Shown here: one piece after another, positions 28,629 to 37,334 of the stretch
How the letters are laid out: every line of letters starts with the position of its first letter
How positions within the stretch are numbered: position 1 is the first letter of the stretch
Assembly: GCA_965248155.1 (NCBI GenBank)
Contig: CBDFIO010000001.1
Location: 62,001 to 126,000, forward strand
DNA from: RFSX01 sp965248155
Lineage (GTDB): Bacteria > Bacteroidota > Bacteroidia > Chitinophagales > Saprospiraceae
Direction: 5' to 3'
DNA: 64,000 nt
Made by a program: the position numbers and the translations under genes
Notes under the pieces: model-generated
Databases searched by the model: none
What the model saw: the letters and a program-made list of their open reading frames with translations, nothing else
What the model was told of the DNA's origin: nothing

Positions 28629-29330
28629 TCAATTCCTACATAATGAAAAGTTATTATTTTTTAAATCGTCATTTAACAACTTTACAAGACTTTTTTGCCT
28701 TGCTTCATAATATTCATATTTTGTTTTGTTCTTGCCTATTGAAGGTCCTGCATTATTGTAAACTTCAAAATATTTTTCCGTCTCTTGTCCTGGATTGAGA
28801 AAGTGTTGTACTGTCATGCCAAAAACATCATATAGTATATGAGAATCTGACGAGGCAGATTCTAATTCTGCAGCATTAATATTTTTATATAGTGTAATTA
28901 CATTGATTAACCTTTCACATGTTTTTTCATCACTATAGCGTCGGGTTACCCAATCAGCTAAATGAACTGAGATACCTGACTCAATATCGGAAATATGTTG
29001 GCTTATATATTTAAAATTATTAATCAACACTTTATCTGCAATTGTTTCTCTACTTATAGATAAATATATTGCGCAAATGATGAGTTCTTTATGCGAGAAC
29101 CTTATTGAATCGAATTCAATTGTTGATTTTAAATTCGAAATATTCTCCGAAAATTTAAAATTTGGGTTCTCTTTTAAAAAGTCAACGCATAATGAACTGC
29201 CATAATCTTTAAATAATAATTTATCGCTATTATCATTACTATTAAATAAACCTTTTGAATTGTTGCAAGAATGAGCAGTCATCAAAACTACAATAAGTAA
29301 AAGGACGATTGAATTGTTCAGATTTTTCAT
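28629..29330 (-). CDS. Hypothetical lipoprotein
   Basis: 233 aa. LLLIVVLMTAHSCNNSK is a lipoprotein signal with Cys about residue 22. The mature part is alpha-helical with no known motif. It lies between the metalloprotease-like gene (ATG 29330 next to the stop at 29331) and the SprB-repeat protein (22 bp), so all four minus-strand genes 23505-30674 form one probable operon of exported proteins. Confidence 0.65.
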   Translation of the reverse strand: MKNLNNSIVLLLIVVLMTAHSCNNSKGLFNSNDNSDKLLFKDYGSSLCVDFLKENPNFKFSENISNLKSTIEFDSIRFSHKELIICAIYLSISRETIADKVLINNFKYISQHISDIESGISVHLADWVTRRYSDEKTCERLINVITLYKNINAAELESASSDSHILYDVFGMTVQHFLNPGQETEKYFEVYNNAGPSIGKNKTKYEYYEARQKSLVKLLNDDLKNNNFSLCRN

Positions 29331-30674
29331 TTATTTATGTATTTTTTCCCATTGCATTTTCCTTAATTTTGTGTCTGTTCTACCACTTTTATCATAGTAC
29401 ATTAAATTATCTGTGTCTAAGAAAGGATCATAACCTAATTCAGTAGGTGGTACTGTCACAGGATTATTACCATCAGGATGTTGCAAACTATAATCTGCAT
29501 GTAAATACTCATGAGCTAAAGTTTCTGCATCAGCTAAGTTTCCGTCTAGCCAAGATCTTTTAAGTCCAAGAAATGAAACACCTCTCTTAACAGCACCAGC
29601 AGGATCTTCTAAATCATCTACTATAAATACACCAATATCAGATGTTATTAAACTATTATTAATTACATATTGGCCAATAATACTTAATTCGTGGATCCCA
29701 TTTATATTCGTTACCTCAAAAATACCATTATCATCTTGGTCAAAATCACTCGTGATTGTCATGATAGAAATTGGGTTATTTAAACTTAATCCAGCTTTCT
29801 CCAAAATTATATTTGCTTCATTAATGAACATAGTTTCGTTAATTGTTGGAGCACAAATTGTTGAACCACTAGAAGTAATATCGCAAACTGTGAAAAATTG
29901 TATTGTCGTGGATTTAGGAGAAATTACATATCCGTACAATTCATTTTTTAAATTACATCCTTGATAGATTTCAACTGATGGAGTGGTTGATGAAGAACTT
30001 ATTGTTATCTCTTGTTTTTTAGAATTAATTATGTTACCTATAGGAAATTCTGCAACGCTTTTACTTTTTTCTGGATCAATTGTAACTTTCACTTTCTCAT
30101 TGATTCCAGATCTTAGTAACTTCCATTCAATGCCGTTAGGTACTGTTTCTAAATATCCTGGAAATACTTTTATTTTATTGTCGTCGAAACTAGTATCATA
30201 AACATCATTATCCGAATCCGAGAATTTATATTTTGCATTTTTTAATACATTTATTTTTAACTCAATCGTAGTGTTTGGATTTTCATTAAACTTGCATTTA
30301 ATATTACAAATAGTCTTATTTCTCCTATTTCTGAAATATTTATTCTTTAAATCAGCCTTATATTCAAAAATTAAGTCTTTATCTGTTTTTTCCCAAGATA
30401 TTGGAGAATACGGAAGTGGAGGATAACCAAGTTCATTTTTTAAAATCTCAATTTGTAAAGGAAAGTCATTTTCACAAATGTATATATCACTCTTTTCAAA
30501 GTGATATGAACCATTTATTTTAAAGATGTAGTCTTCATTTATTTTTTCCAAACTATTAATACATTCGACAAGAGATTTTTGTGGAATTCCATTTTGGCAC
30601 ATACCATTAACTCCAAAAAATAATAGAATTACGATTAGAAAAAACTGATTAGTATAAAACGGTGATTGGGACAT
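29331..30674 (-). CDS. Secreted putative zinc metalloprotease
   Basis: 447 aa. N-terminal signal (FFLIVILLFFGVNGMCQ), a beta-rich middle, then TLAHEYLHADYSLQHPDGN and LMYYDKSGR near the C-terminus. HEYLH is an HExxH zinc site, and the downstream His and LMYY Met-turn resemble metzincins. However, the third His is at motif position 12 instead of 11, with Tyr where Gly is usual. It is the first gene of the four-gene exported-protein operon. It might mature the SprB-repeat protein or be an effector itself; neither is shown. Confidence 0.6.
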   Translation of the reverse strand: MSQSPFYTNQFFLIVILLFFGVNGMCQNGIPQKSLVECINSLEKINEDYIFKINGSYHFEKSDIYICENDFPLQIEILKNELGYPPLPYSPISWEKTDKDLIFEYKADLKNKYFRNRRNKTICNIKCKFNENPNTTIELKINVLKNAKYKFSDSDNDVYDTSFDDNKIKVFPGYLETVPNGIEWKLLRSGINEKVKVTIDPEKSKSVAEFPIGNIINSKKQEITISSSSTTPSVEIYQGCNLKNELYGYVISPKSTTIQFFTVCDITSSGSTICAPTINETMFINEANIILEKAGLSLNNPISIMTITSDFDQDDNGIFEVTNINGIHELSIIGQYVINNSLITSDIGVFIVDDLEDPAGAVKRGVSFLGLKRSWLDGNLADAETLAHEYLHADYSLQHPDGNNPVTVPPTELGYDPFLDTDNLMYYDKSGRTDTKLRKMQWEKIHK

Positions 30675-30749
30675 ATGGAATATATTGATTTAATTAAAGA
30701 TTTTGAAGACTTGCTATTCTTAAGACAGTCTATAATTTAAAAATAAGAT

Positions 30750-31210
30750 TTATTCAATACTCTTTGGGATTAACCCCAAAGAGTATTGGTTTCTTGGAGC
30801 ATACTCTCTTGGACTCTTCCTTCCAAGTGAGCCATGAGGATGATTATCGTTATAATCTTTACTCCATTTGTCTGCAATTATTTGGAACTGTGATATGCTG
30901 CTAAACATATATGCATCCAAAACATCTTCTCTAAATGTTCGATTAAACCTTTCTACATATCCATTTTGCATTGGCTTTCCAGGCTCTGAATATATTCGCT
31001 TTATACCTCTTAGCTTACACCAATTCTTATAGTCGTTTGAAGTAAATTCAGGCCCATTGTCAGATCGTATATATTTAGGTTTCCCGTAGTATTCTAACAA
31101 CTCATCTAAAAACCTGGTTACTCTTACGGAAGGAAAACTTATACTCCCTTTATTTAACAGGCTTTCTCTATTACAATCATCTATTACATTCAATACTCTT
31201 AATGTTCTAC
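30750..31210 (-). pseudogene. Remnant of a second IS3-group transposase OrfB
   Basis: The C-terminal 150 residues of a different rve transposase: RVLNVIDDCNRESL (D), IRSDNGPEFTS (D), NGYVERFNRTFREDVLD (E), ending NDNHPHGSLGRKSPREYA. The N-terminus was removed by IS3 copy C, whose end supplies a chimeric start (MVHFYLTIYS). It shares the DDE plan with the other IS3 copies but little sequence. Confidence 0.85.
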
Positions 31211-31285
31211 TGTAAATCGTCAAATAAAAGTGGACCATTAAGTGAATAAAATTAAGTTATACATAACTATTAAATTCACTTTATT

Positions 31286-31636
31286 ATGAACAAGAAAAAC
31301 AAATCAGCAGAATCTTATGTCCGAGATGTAAAAAGAAGGACAAGACGTAAATTTTCTACAGAAGAAAAGATTAGAATAGTCATTGAAGGATTAAGAGGAG
31401 AACAAAGTGTTGCTTCTCTTTGTAGAAGAGAAGAGATTTCACAACCACTATATTATAAGTGGAGTAAAGATTTCATGGAAGCAGGGAAGAAACGTTTAAA
31501 GGGAGACACAGAACGTGAAGCCAACACTTCAGAAGTTCAACATCTAAAGACAGAAAATCAAGACCTTAAAGAGGTAGTAGCAGAACTTACTCTAAAAAAT
31601 CGTGTGCTTAAAAAAAGCTTGAATGGAGTAAAATAA
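31286..31636 (+). CDS. IS3-family OrfA (copy C)
   Basis: 116 aa and intact, identical in protein sequence to the OrfA of copies B and D. HTH plus coiled coil. Confidence 0.9.
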   Translation: MNKKNKSAESYVRDVKRRTRRKFSTEEKIRIVIEGLRGEQSVASLCRREEISQPLYYKWSKDFMEAGKKRLKGDTEREANTSEVQHLKTENQDLKEVVAELTLKNRVLKKSLNGVK

Positions 31637-31650
31637 AATTCAAGAAGTAT

Positions 31651-32634
31651 ATGCGATTTACAGCAAAAGAAAAGATGGAACTGATTAGGCTGGTTGAGCA
31701 ATCCGAATGGAGTGTTAGAAGAACTCTCAAGGAAATTGGTATTCACAAATCAACCTTTTACAACTGGTATAAGAAATATCGGGAAAATGGAATTGTAGGA
31801 TTAGAGGAAAAGAAAAGTACAAGGAAGCATTACTGGAACAAGATTCCTGATCGGATCAGGTCTGATATATTGAATCTGGCACTGGAAGTTTCAGAGCTTT
31901 CTTGTAGAGAATTGGCTTGCAGGTATACTGATGAGAATCAATACTTTATAAGCGAAAGCAGTGTTTACAGAATATTGAAATCTGCTGGACTGATAAACCC
32001 TCCTCATTATGATCTGATATCTGCCGCAGATGAATTTAAAGACAAAACAACAACTGTCAATCAAATGTGGCAAACTGATTTTACTTATTTCAAAATCATT
32101 GGCTGGGGATGGTATTACCTATCGACTATATTAGATGATTATTCTAGGTACATTATAAGTTGGGAGTTGTGCTCAACGATGAAAACCCTTGATGTAAAAA
32201 ATACTTTGAATCAGGCATTAAACCATCCAAATGTAAATTTGAATAAACCGCCTAAGTTATTATCTGATAATGGATCTTGTTATTTAAGTCAAGAGTTGAG
32301 CTCTTATTTGGATGATTACAAAATTAAACATGTGAGAGGAAGACCTGGTCATCCTCAAACGCAAGGCAAGATTGAAAGGTATCACAGAACGATGAAAAAT
32401 GTAATTAAACTGGATCATTATTACAGCCCAGGTGAATTGAGTTTTCCTCTTTCACAATTTGTAAAATATTATAACCATCACAGATATCATGAATCTTTAC
32501 AAAACTTGACACCAGCAGATGTTTATTATGGATTAAAAGAAGAAAAACTGAAGAGAAAAAAATTATGTAAACACAAAACATTTAAAAAACGCAGACAAAA
32601 ATATTTCAATTTAACTTTTAAAAGTGTAACTTAA
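31651..32634 (+). CDS. IS3-family OrfB transposase (copy C)
   Basis: 327 aa and intact with the D, D, E blocks. YRENGIVGLEE variant. Ends with the KRKKLCKHKTFKKRRQKYF basic tail shared with fragment E. Confidence 0.9.
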   Translation: MRFTAKEKMELIRLVEQSEWSVRRTLKEIGIHKSTFYNWYKKYRENGIVGLEEKKSTRKHYWNKIPDRIRSDILNLALEVSELSCRELACRYTDENQYFISESSVYRILKSAGLINPPHYDLISAADEFKDKTTTVNQMWQTDFTYFKIIGWGWYYLSTILDDYSRYIISWELCSTMKTLDVKNTLNQALNHPNVNLNKPPKLLSDNGSCYLSQELSSYLDDYKIKHVRGRPGHPQTQGKIERYHRTMKNVIKLDHYYSPGELSFPLSQFVKYYNHHRYHESLQNLTPADVYYGLKEEKLKRKKLCKHKTFKKRRQKYFNLTFKSVT

Positions 32635-32674
32635 TTTTATTCACTTATTGTCCACTTTGGTTTGAAGACCTACA

Positions 32675-33076
32675 ACCATCACCCTTAAATGGGTTAACAA
32701 TAATTTCCTCAATATCTGGAATTCGATTTCCGTTTTTATCGCCTTCATACTCTAGATATATAGCTTTTTCAGATTCATCCTGACTAAATAAATCTAACTC
32801 CTGATTTTTGTAACAAGTTGCAATTAGTTTTTTTAAGCCAAGTTTCTCAAAGTTGTATGAGAAGTAATGAAAGAAATTACTTATTCTTGGGTCGTCACAA
32901 TTACAATAAATCACTTTGCCCTTAAAGTGCTTTTTGTAATGTTTCATTTCTTTTTCTATGTCTGTGAGTTGAGTGTAAAATTCATCCTTCCTTGAACTTT
33001 TTGCTTGATTGAGATTTCTATTTAATGTTTTTTTCACTTTATTTCCAATATTCGTTGTCGAGCTTTGACTAATCAT
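32675..33076 (-). pseudogene. EcoRI-type adenine DNA methyltransferase, C-terminally truncated
   Basis: About 134 codons remain: RKDEFYTQLTDIEKEMKHY then HFKGKVIYCNCDDP, ISNFFHYFSYNFEKLGLKKL. This is the N-terminal part of the EcoRI methylase family (EcoRI_methylase), including the NCDDP motif near the catalytic site. IS3 copy C cuts it, and the frame ends in the IS-derived CRSSNQSGQ. It is the last gene of the minus-strand nuclease cluster (6 bp after the DUF3883-like gene). Loss of the protecting methyltransferase would be lethal if the nucleases were fully active, so the cluster is either dead, differently controlled, or protected by another enzyme. Confidence 0.75.
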
Positions 33077-33082
33077 TTATTT

Positions 33083-34486
33083 CTACAATCTTTTTAGCTG
33101 TACTTCATAAAGAATTGGTTTTTTTACTATCCGATCTTCAACATTTGTAAGAATATAAAATTCTCCAGAATTTAGAATTGGTTTAAAATTGTAAACTCTA
33201 TAAATTTTGTATAATTTTTTATTTCTTTTCATGAACTCTAATTCATTGTCCGTTAAATAGAAGACCGAATTTGAATTCCCTTTTGTTGTTTTAACTTCAA
33301 TGTAAATTACATTTCCTTTTTTATCATAGGATAAAATATCATACCCTTTACCATCTTTAACTTTTTTTACTTCTTCAGCTAAATCTCTTCTATCACATTT
33401 GATTAGTTTGTCAATTTCATAATTAACAACCAATTTTTCTCCTTTATTTCCAATGTAATGTTTCTTATGTTGTTCTGCTACATAGTCTTTATCAATACCT
33501 TTAAAAGAGTATTCTTTTTGAGGATATTCTGCATAGCTTCCATTTGGTCTCTCTTTGAGAATTAAGCTGGATTTAGGTAAATTCAATTTGTTAGACCAGA
33601 CTAAGTCTATTAGTTCTTCATATAAATCTTGATATTCAAATATGAAGCCTCTTGTAATTTGAATTAATGAATCCCAATCATAATCTTCGATTGAATTATA
33701 ATCTATTTCACGCCAATTTGCACCACTTCCTTTAACATAATTGTCAAATATTTCAATTTGCTCTACTGACAATTTATTGTTTTGATTAATATTTTCTCTT
33801 TGGCAATCAAGTTTGTAAAATAATCGGGATTTACCATGCTCTTCACCTCTGTCAATTCCTATTGTAAAGTATATTAACTTATTTCTATCCTCATTTTTAT
33901 AAATTCTAATCCATGCATAGGATTTAAAATAACCACTGATTTGCCATCGATTATCACGTTCAAATGTAAAGCCTTCAATCTTTAATTGTTCTCCCCAGTA
34001 ATTAGTTTTCTGATAGATTGGTTTTATTATTTTGGATTTGGATAAAGAAGTTTCACTATCCTTTCTATATTCAGTTTTTGCAATTTCTCGAAAATCATCT
34101 AAATCAAATTTTGTGAAAAAGTGGATGTTATGCGTACTTTCTCCAGACCAGAAATCAAATGATCTTTGTATTTCGGTTTCTGCAAAATTCTTTGATTTTA
34201 AATGAGCACTTTGACCAAAACCAAGCTCTTCAGCTAAGTTGTAAAACCCATTGCCTATTCCTGTTCCCAATTTATCTGATTTATACACCACGATTGAACT
34301 TATCAATGGGCGATTGTTACTAAATTCAAATGTCGAAATTTCTCCTAATATCCTTCCGATTTCAGTTCTTGAATTTTGTTGGGTGAAGTCAAGATTTAAA
34401 TTACAATCAATATTTATTTCTGAATATCCTACTGTCTTTTTCTGTTTTGACTTTCTAATTAAATAATCTCTAACAGTTTGATTCAT
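33083..34486 (-). CDS. DUF3883-type restriction endonuclease-like protein
   Basis: 467 aa. The N-terminal two thirds are unassigned (possible DNA-recognition part: FKSYAWIRIYKNEDRNKLIYFTIGID). The C-terminal 130 residues match DUF3883: NKGEKLVVNYEIDKL, then GKGYDILSYDKKGNVIYIEVKTTKG, a PD-(D/E)XK-like core with D, then E-V-K. Such domains end many restriction and defence proteins. It sits 75 bp after the RNase HI-like gene and 6 bp before the methyltransferase, consistent with the cleavage subunit of a restriction-modification system. Confidence 0.65.
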   Translation of the reverse strand: MNQTVRDYLIRKSKQKKTVGYSEINIDCNLNLDFTQQNSRTEIGRILGEISTFEFSNNRPLISSIVVYKSDKLGTGIGNGFYNLAEELGFGQSAHLKSKNFAETEIQRSFDFWSGESTHNIHFFTKFDLDDFREIAKTEYRKDSETSLSKSKIIKPIYQKTNYWGEQLKIEGFTFERDNRWQISGYFKSYAWIRIYKNEDRNKLIYFTIGIDRGEEHGKSRLFYKLDCQRENINQNNKLSVEQIEIFDNYVKGSGANWREIDYNSIEDYDWDSLIQITRGFIFEYQDLYEELIDLVWSNKLNLPKSSLILKERPNGSYAEYPQKEYSFKGIDKDYVAEQHKKHYIGNKGEKLVVNYEIDKLIKCDRRDLAEEVKKVKDGKGYDILSYDKKGNVIYIEVKTTKGNSNSVFYLTDNELEFMKRNKKLYKIYRVYNFKPILNSGEFYILTNVEDRIVKKPILYEVQLKRL

Positions 34487-34561
34487 AACTTTCTGCTTTT
34501 AAATTATTACAAGAACGGATAATGATATGCGGCTGTACGAAGTATGTCGTCATATCTATTT

Positions 34562-35398
34562 TCAGGTAAAGTTATTCTTTGGTTTTTTCAGTGTTTTATA
34601 TATTCTGATATGAAATATATTGACCTTTTTAATTCTGACAATGAATTCATTGCGTCTCTTTAACTTAGATGCCAAGACGTCATCACAATATAATTTCAAC
34701 TTTTTACCTATATGTGCCCCCGAACAAATTTCTGCATTTACTTCCCACTCATCCCCAACTGGGTCTTTCTTAAAAATATGTATGTGCAATTCATCCTTTA
34801 CGAAAATCTTTGAATAATTAATTGATATACCGTCATATTTCCGTTTGCCTATTTTTATGCCTTTGATAGCGATGCTGGCATTAGGGAGTCCTTCTTTTCT
34901 TGCTTTTTTTGAAAGTTTGTCAGCTTCTTTATTTTGCTTCCGCGGTCTATATTCAATTCTGATTTTTTTCCAGCTACTATTACTGAGTTTTTTTCTCTTT
35001 TTATCCAGTTTGTCTAAAAGGTCACTATTCTTTATTGGTTTGCCTTCATGGTTTTTCCACTTATTTCTTCTCCATTCACGGATTTTATATGGACTTGTTC
35101 TTATTTCATCTTGTAAAGCATATCTATCTGTTATAACAACTATTTGACTAACATTACCTAATTCTTCTCTATAGTTTTCATATTCTTTAATCATTCTTTC
35201 GATTCCAGAAATAAGACCTTCCATTTCGAGTCTTTCAATATTTGCACCTTGATAAATACCAATTGAGCCAGATATTGGTTCAATATTTAATTCTTCAGGG
35301 AATTTAATAATATAACCAATTCCACCTGAATTATTTGAGTCATATACCATTGATGCATCGCAAAATATGTAAATCGCTCTATGGTCATATCTGTACAT
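34562..35398 (-). CDS. RNase HI-like protein with novel C-terminal extension
   Basis: 278 aa. Residues 8-165 are RNase HI: catalytic set D14 (IFCDASMVYD), E58 (IERLEMEGLISGIE), D91 (VVITDRYAL) and D160 (QNKEADKLSKKA). The basic handle is unusually well kept (EWRRNKWKNHEGKPIKNSDLLDKLD), so it should bind RNA/DNA hybrids. The last 110 residues (ISINYSKIFVKDELHIHIF...VNIFHIRIYKTLKK) are unknown, beta-rich and basic. It lies between two putative nucleases in a mobile element, 5 bp from the upstream gene, not in a housekeeping replication context. Degradation of RNA primers or R-loops of invading elements is a hypothesis. Confidence 0.75.
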   Translation of the reverse strand: MYRYDHRAIYIFCDASMVYDSNNSGGIGYIIKFPEELNIEPISGSIGIYQGANIERLEMEGLISGIERMIKEYENYREELGNVSQIVVITDRYALQDEIRTSPYKIREWRRNKWKNHEGKPIKNSDLLDKLDKKRKKLSNSSWKKIRIEYRPRKQNKEADKLSKKARKEGLPNASIAIKGIKIGKRKYDGISINYSKIFVKDELHIHIFKKDPVGDEWEVNAEICSGAHIGKKLKLYCDDVLASKLKRRNEFIVRIKKVNIFHIRIYKTLKKPKNNFT

Positions 35399-35403
35399 CC
35401 ATT

Positions 35404-35913
35404 TTATTTATGAAGTATTCCCTCACTAACATAGTTTATCTCATATGTTCCTGTGTTTCCACTAGTACCAAATATTATCTGAATACCTAAATCATAATTG
35501 TAATGATTTCCCATATAATTTATAGTTAGATGTTCAAGTTTTATTAAATCATATTCCTTTTTGTTTTCTGAATGGATGTCTTTCTTTATTTCAAAGACTA
35601 AATGGTTATTATCATTTGATCCTCTTTCATGTACAATTATATCTGGATAAATTTTGTAGGTATTCTTGTCGTTAACTTTCTTTTTTACTTCATTAATTCT
35701 ATTGGCAGCTATTTCTAATGCTTTTCGATCATTTGGTTTATCGATATCTCCATTATATTCTGAATCTGTATCATATCCTTCAAATTCCTCGGCTACGTAT
35801 TTTGCTAGAGAAGTTGACATTAAAACTTCATTTAAGTTTCGAGTTAATAATTGATTCTCATTTTTAAGAAAATTCTGTATTGCTTGTTCTATTTTGATTT
35901 TTACTTCTTTCAT
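35404..35913 (-). CDS. Small PD-(D/E)XK nuclease-like protein
   Basis: 169 aa. The core motif is visible as IYPDIIVHERGSNDNNHLVFEIKK: D91, then E108-x-K110 on adjacent strands, with a preceding helix and a following helix that would complete the fold. It starts the four-gene minus-strand cluster and is 5 bp from the RNase HI-like gene, which implies co-translation. Nuclease activity is inferred from the motif. It could also be a catalytic partner for the DUF3883-like protein. Confidence 0.6.
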   Translation of the reverse strand: MKEVKIKIEQAIQNFLKNENQLLTRNLNEVLMSTSLAKYVAEEFEGYDTDSEYNGDIDKPNDRKALEIAANRINEVKKKVNDKNTYKIYPDIIVHERGSNDNNHLVFEIKKDIHSENKKEYDLIKLEHLTINYMGNHYNYDLGIQIIFGTSGNTGTYEINYVSEGILHK

Positions 35914-36234
35914 TATCTAATTGTTTCTAAGTTGTCCATCTTCCTATCTTTAGTACATATTATTTCCTAATAAGGAAATAACTCTCAACTTTCATGACAA
36001 TTTATTTTCAATTGCAAATGATTACAAACGCATTTAATTGTTTAGATTAATTTATCTTTTATTGTGTATTAAATATAACACTTACTGATTGATTATATAC
36101 GTAGAACTTTTAATCTAAAGCATAGAAATTTGTAGATGAAATTTAAAATTTGTGTTCGGGTCGTGTTTCAAGGGTGGTTCCATATATACCCCTTACACTA
36201 TTTCGTTTTTTCAGAGTACTCCCCAGCTCTTTAA
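35914..36234. other. Intergenic region upstream of the nuclease cluster
   Basis: About 320 bp, AT-rich, no gene seen. It must contain the promoter for the leftward nuclease genes and the end of the leftward XRE gene. A CATATATACCCC stretch near 36180 is the only GC cluster. No clear operator was found. Confidence 0.5.
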
Positions 36235-36516
36235 TTATTCAGAATTTAAGTCGATTCTATCAATTATACTTTTAATCTCATTAAGTGCCACGGTAGGACT
36301 AGAAAGGTCTTTCTCTTTTGTACTAATCAACAACTCTCTTACATCAACATCTAACACTTTTGCAATACCGATAAGAAGGGTAGGTTTAGGAAAGTTGTAT
36401 CCTTTGACGATGTTTGAAATTGTGTTTTGACTAACTCCAAGCTTTAAAGCCAATTCTTTACCTGAAACTCCTTTTTCAGTTAGTACTTCTTTGAGTCTTA
36501 ATATGTTCATATACAA
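36235..36516 (-). CDS. XRE-family transcriptional regulator
   Basis: 93 aa. HTH_3 domain: LRLKEVLTEKGVSGKELALKLGVSQNTISNIVKGYNFPKPTLLIGIAKVLDVDVRELL; MNILRLK at residue 3 is an equally good start. It is divergent from the RadC gene (101 bp) and 321 bp upstream of the nuclease cluster on the same strand, the usual position of a controller protein for a defence island. Target genes are inferred. Confidence 0.85.
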   Translation of the reverse strand: MYMNILRLKEVLTEKGVSGKELALKLGVSQNTISNIVKGYNFPKPTLLIGIAKVLDVDVRELLISTKEKDLSSPTVALNEIKSIIDRIDLNSE

Positions 36517-36616
36517 GTAATATTTCGATAATTGTAATAAAAATACAAATATAAGTTGTAATATATCAAAACAATATTTACATTTAGAGTATTAAAATAC
36601 AATTAATACTTGTACA

Positions 36617-37048
36617 ATGAAAGCAACAGAAATAAAACTAGCTTATAAGAGAAAGCCAACAGGCTTGAAAATTCATTCTTCAAATGATGCTCAACAAGTT
36701 CTTAGAAAGTTCTGGGAACAAGGTACAATAGACCATTTTGAAAGTTTTGTTGTAATGTATCTATCAAGGTGCAATGAGGTTCTAGGGATAATGAAAGCAG
36801 CAGTAGGTAGTATTGAAGCTTGTATTGTTGATGTAAGGAAAGTATATCAGGGAGCATTATTAACTAATGCATCCGCAATTATTGTTTCTCATAATCATCC
36901 AAGTGGTAATTTAAAACCTTCACAAAAAGATATTGAATTAACTAAGGAGCTTAGAAAAGCAGGTGAATTAATGAAGATCACATTATTAGATCATGTAATA
37001 GTGACTTCTTCTGGATATTTCAGTTTCGCAGATGAGGGGATAAAATAA
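36617..37048 (+). CDS. RadC/JAB-domain protein of mobile elements
   Basis: 143 aa, only the JAB (RadC C-terminal) domain: YLSRCNEVLGI with the catalytic-type Glu, SHNHPSGNLKPSQKDIELT (HxH...S...D metal set), and MKITLLDHVIVT. The HhH part of chromosomal RadC is missing. Stand-alone forms like this are frequent anti-restriction-region or accessory genes in Bacteroidota integrative elements. Last gene before attR. Confidence 0.9.
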   Translation: MKATEIKLAYKRKPTGLKIHSSNDAQQVLRKFWEQGTIDHFESFVVMYLSRCNEVLGIMKAAVGSIEACIVDVRKVYQGALLTNASAIIVSHNHPSGNLKPSQKDIELTKELRKAGELMKITLLDHVIVTSSGYFSFADEGIK

Positions 37049-37142
37049 CACGGAATGAAAATGCCAATAACATAAACGGAAACTACCTTTTCCTGAATAA
37101 TTTCTACAATAATTTATTAAAATCTACCTAAATGACGCATGA

Positions 37143-37162
37143 ATGAACGTTAAATGAACGTT
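37143..37162 (+). repeat. Right arm-type sites, ATGAACGTTAA x 2
   Basis: Two ATGAACGTT motifs spaced 11 bp, the same sequence and spacing as at 13493-13513. They lie 36 bp inside attR. Confidence 0.65.
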
Positions 37163-37197
37163 ATGACCCATAAGTAATTGATTATCAATTAGAATTT

Positions 37198-37215
37198 AAG
37201 CCCGCCTCACGCTAC
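37198..37215 (+). repeat. attR: tRNA-Met 3' end duplicate
   Basis: AAGCCCGCCTCACGCTAC, identical to 13365-13382. Sequence before it has no tRNA character. It is followed by the chromosomal terminator once downstream of the tRNA. Confidence 0.85.
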
Positions 37216-37221
37216 TTGAAG

Positions 37222-37255
37222 AAAGTCCCTTATTCATTGAGTTTGGGGCTTTTTT
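37222..37255 (+). terminator. Original tRNA terminator, displaced by the element
   Basis: AAAGTCCC pairs with GGGGCTTT (one G-U) around a 15-nt loop, followed by a T-run (TTTTT). Immediately downstream of attR, it would have terminated tRNA-Met before integration. Confidence 0.6.
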
Positions 37256-37334
37256 AATGCTTGATTTCATCATTACATCTAACTCTAAAGAGGCAAAGTG
37301 ACAAAAAGTGACAAAAACTTAGTAATATTATCAA

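Larger units (their letters stand above)
31211..32674 (+). mobile_element. IS3-family element, copy C (complete, 1464 bp)
   Basis: TGTAAATCGTC at 31211 to GACCTACA at 32674. No clear target duplication (CTAC before, ACCA after), and the flanks belong to unrelated genes (foreign transposase left, methyltransferase right), so it marks a recombination join. It forms inverted pairs with copies B and D. Confidence 0.93.
13383..37215. mobile_element. Integrative element of about 23.8 kb in tRNA-Met(CAT)
   Basis: Bounded by attL in the tRNA and attR at 37198-37215. The integrase gene lies 159 bp inside attL. Paired ATGAACGTT repeats occur just inside both ends (13493-13513 and 37143-37162), as expected for integrase arm sites. 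The left arm carries integration, control and phage-type replication genes plus a satellite array. The middle carries surface/secreted proteins, and the right arm a nuclease cluster and a RadC protein. No conjugation genes are seen, so it is an integrative mobilizable or phage-like element rather than a self-transmissible ICE. IS3 copies B and C lie inside. Confidence 0.8.

Noticed and set aside
13383..37215. Self-transmissible ICE
   Set aside because: No relaxase/TraG/VirB4-type or Tra genes are recognisable between attL and attR.
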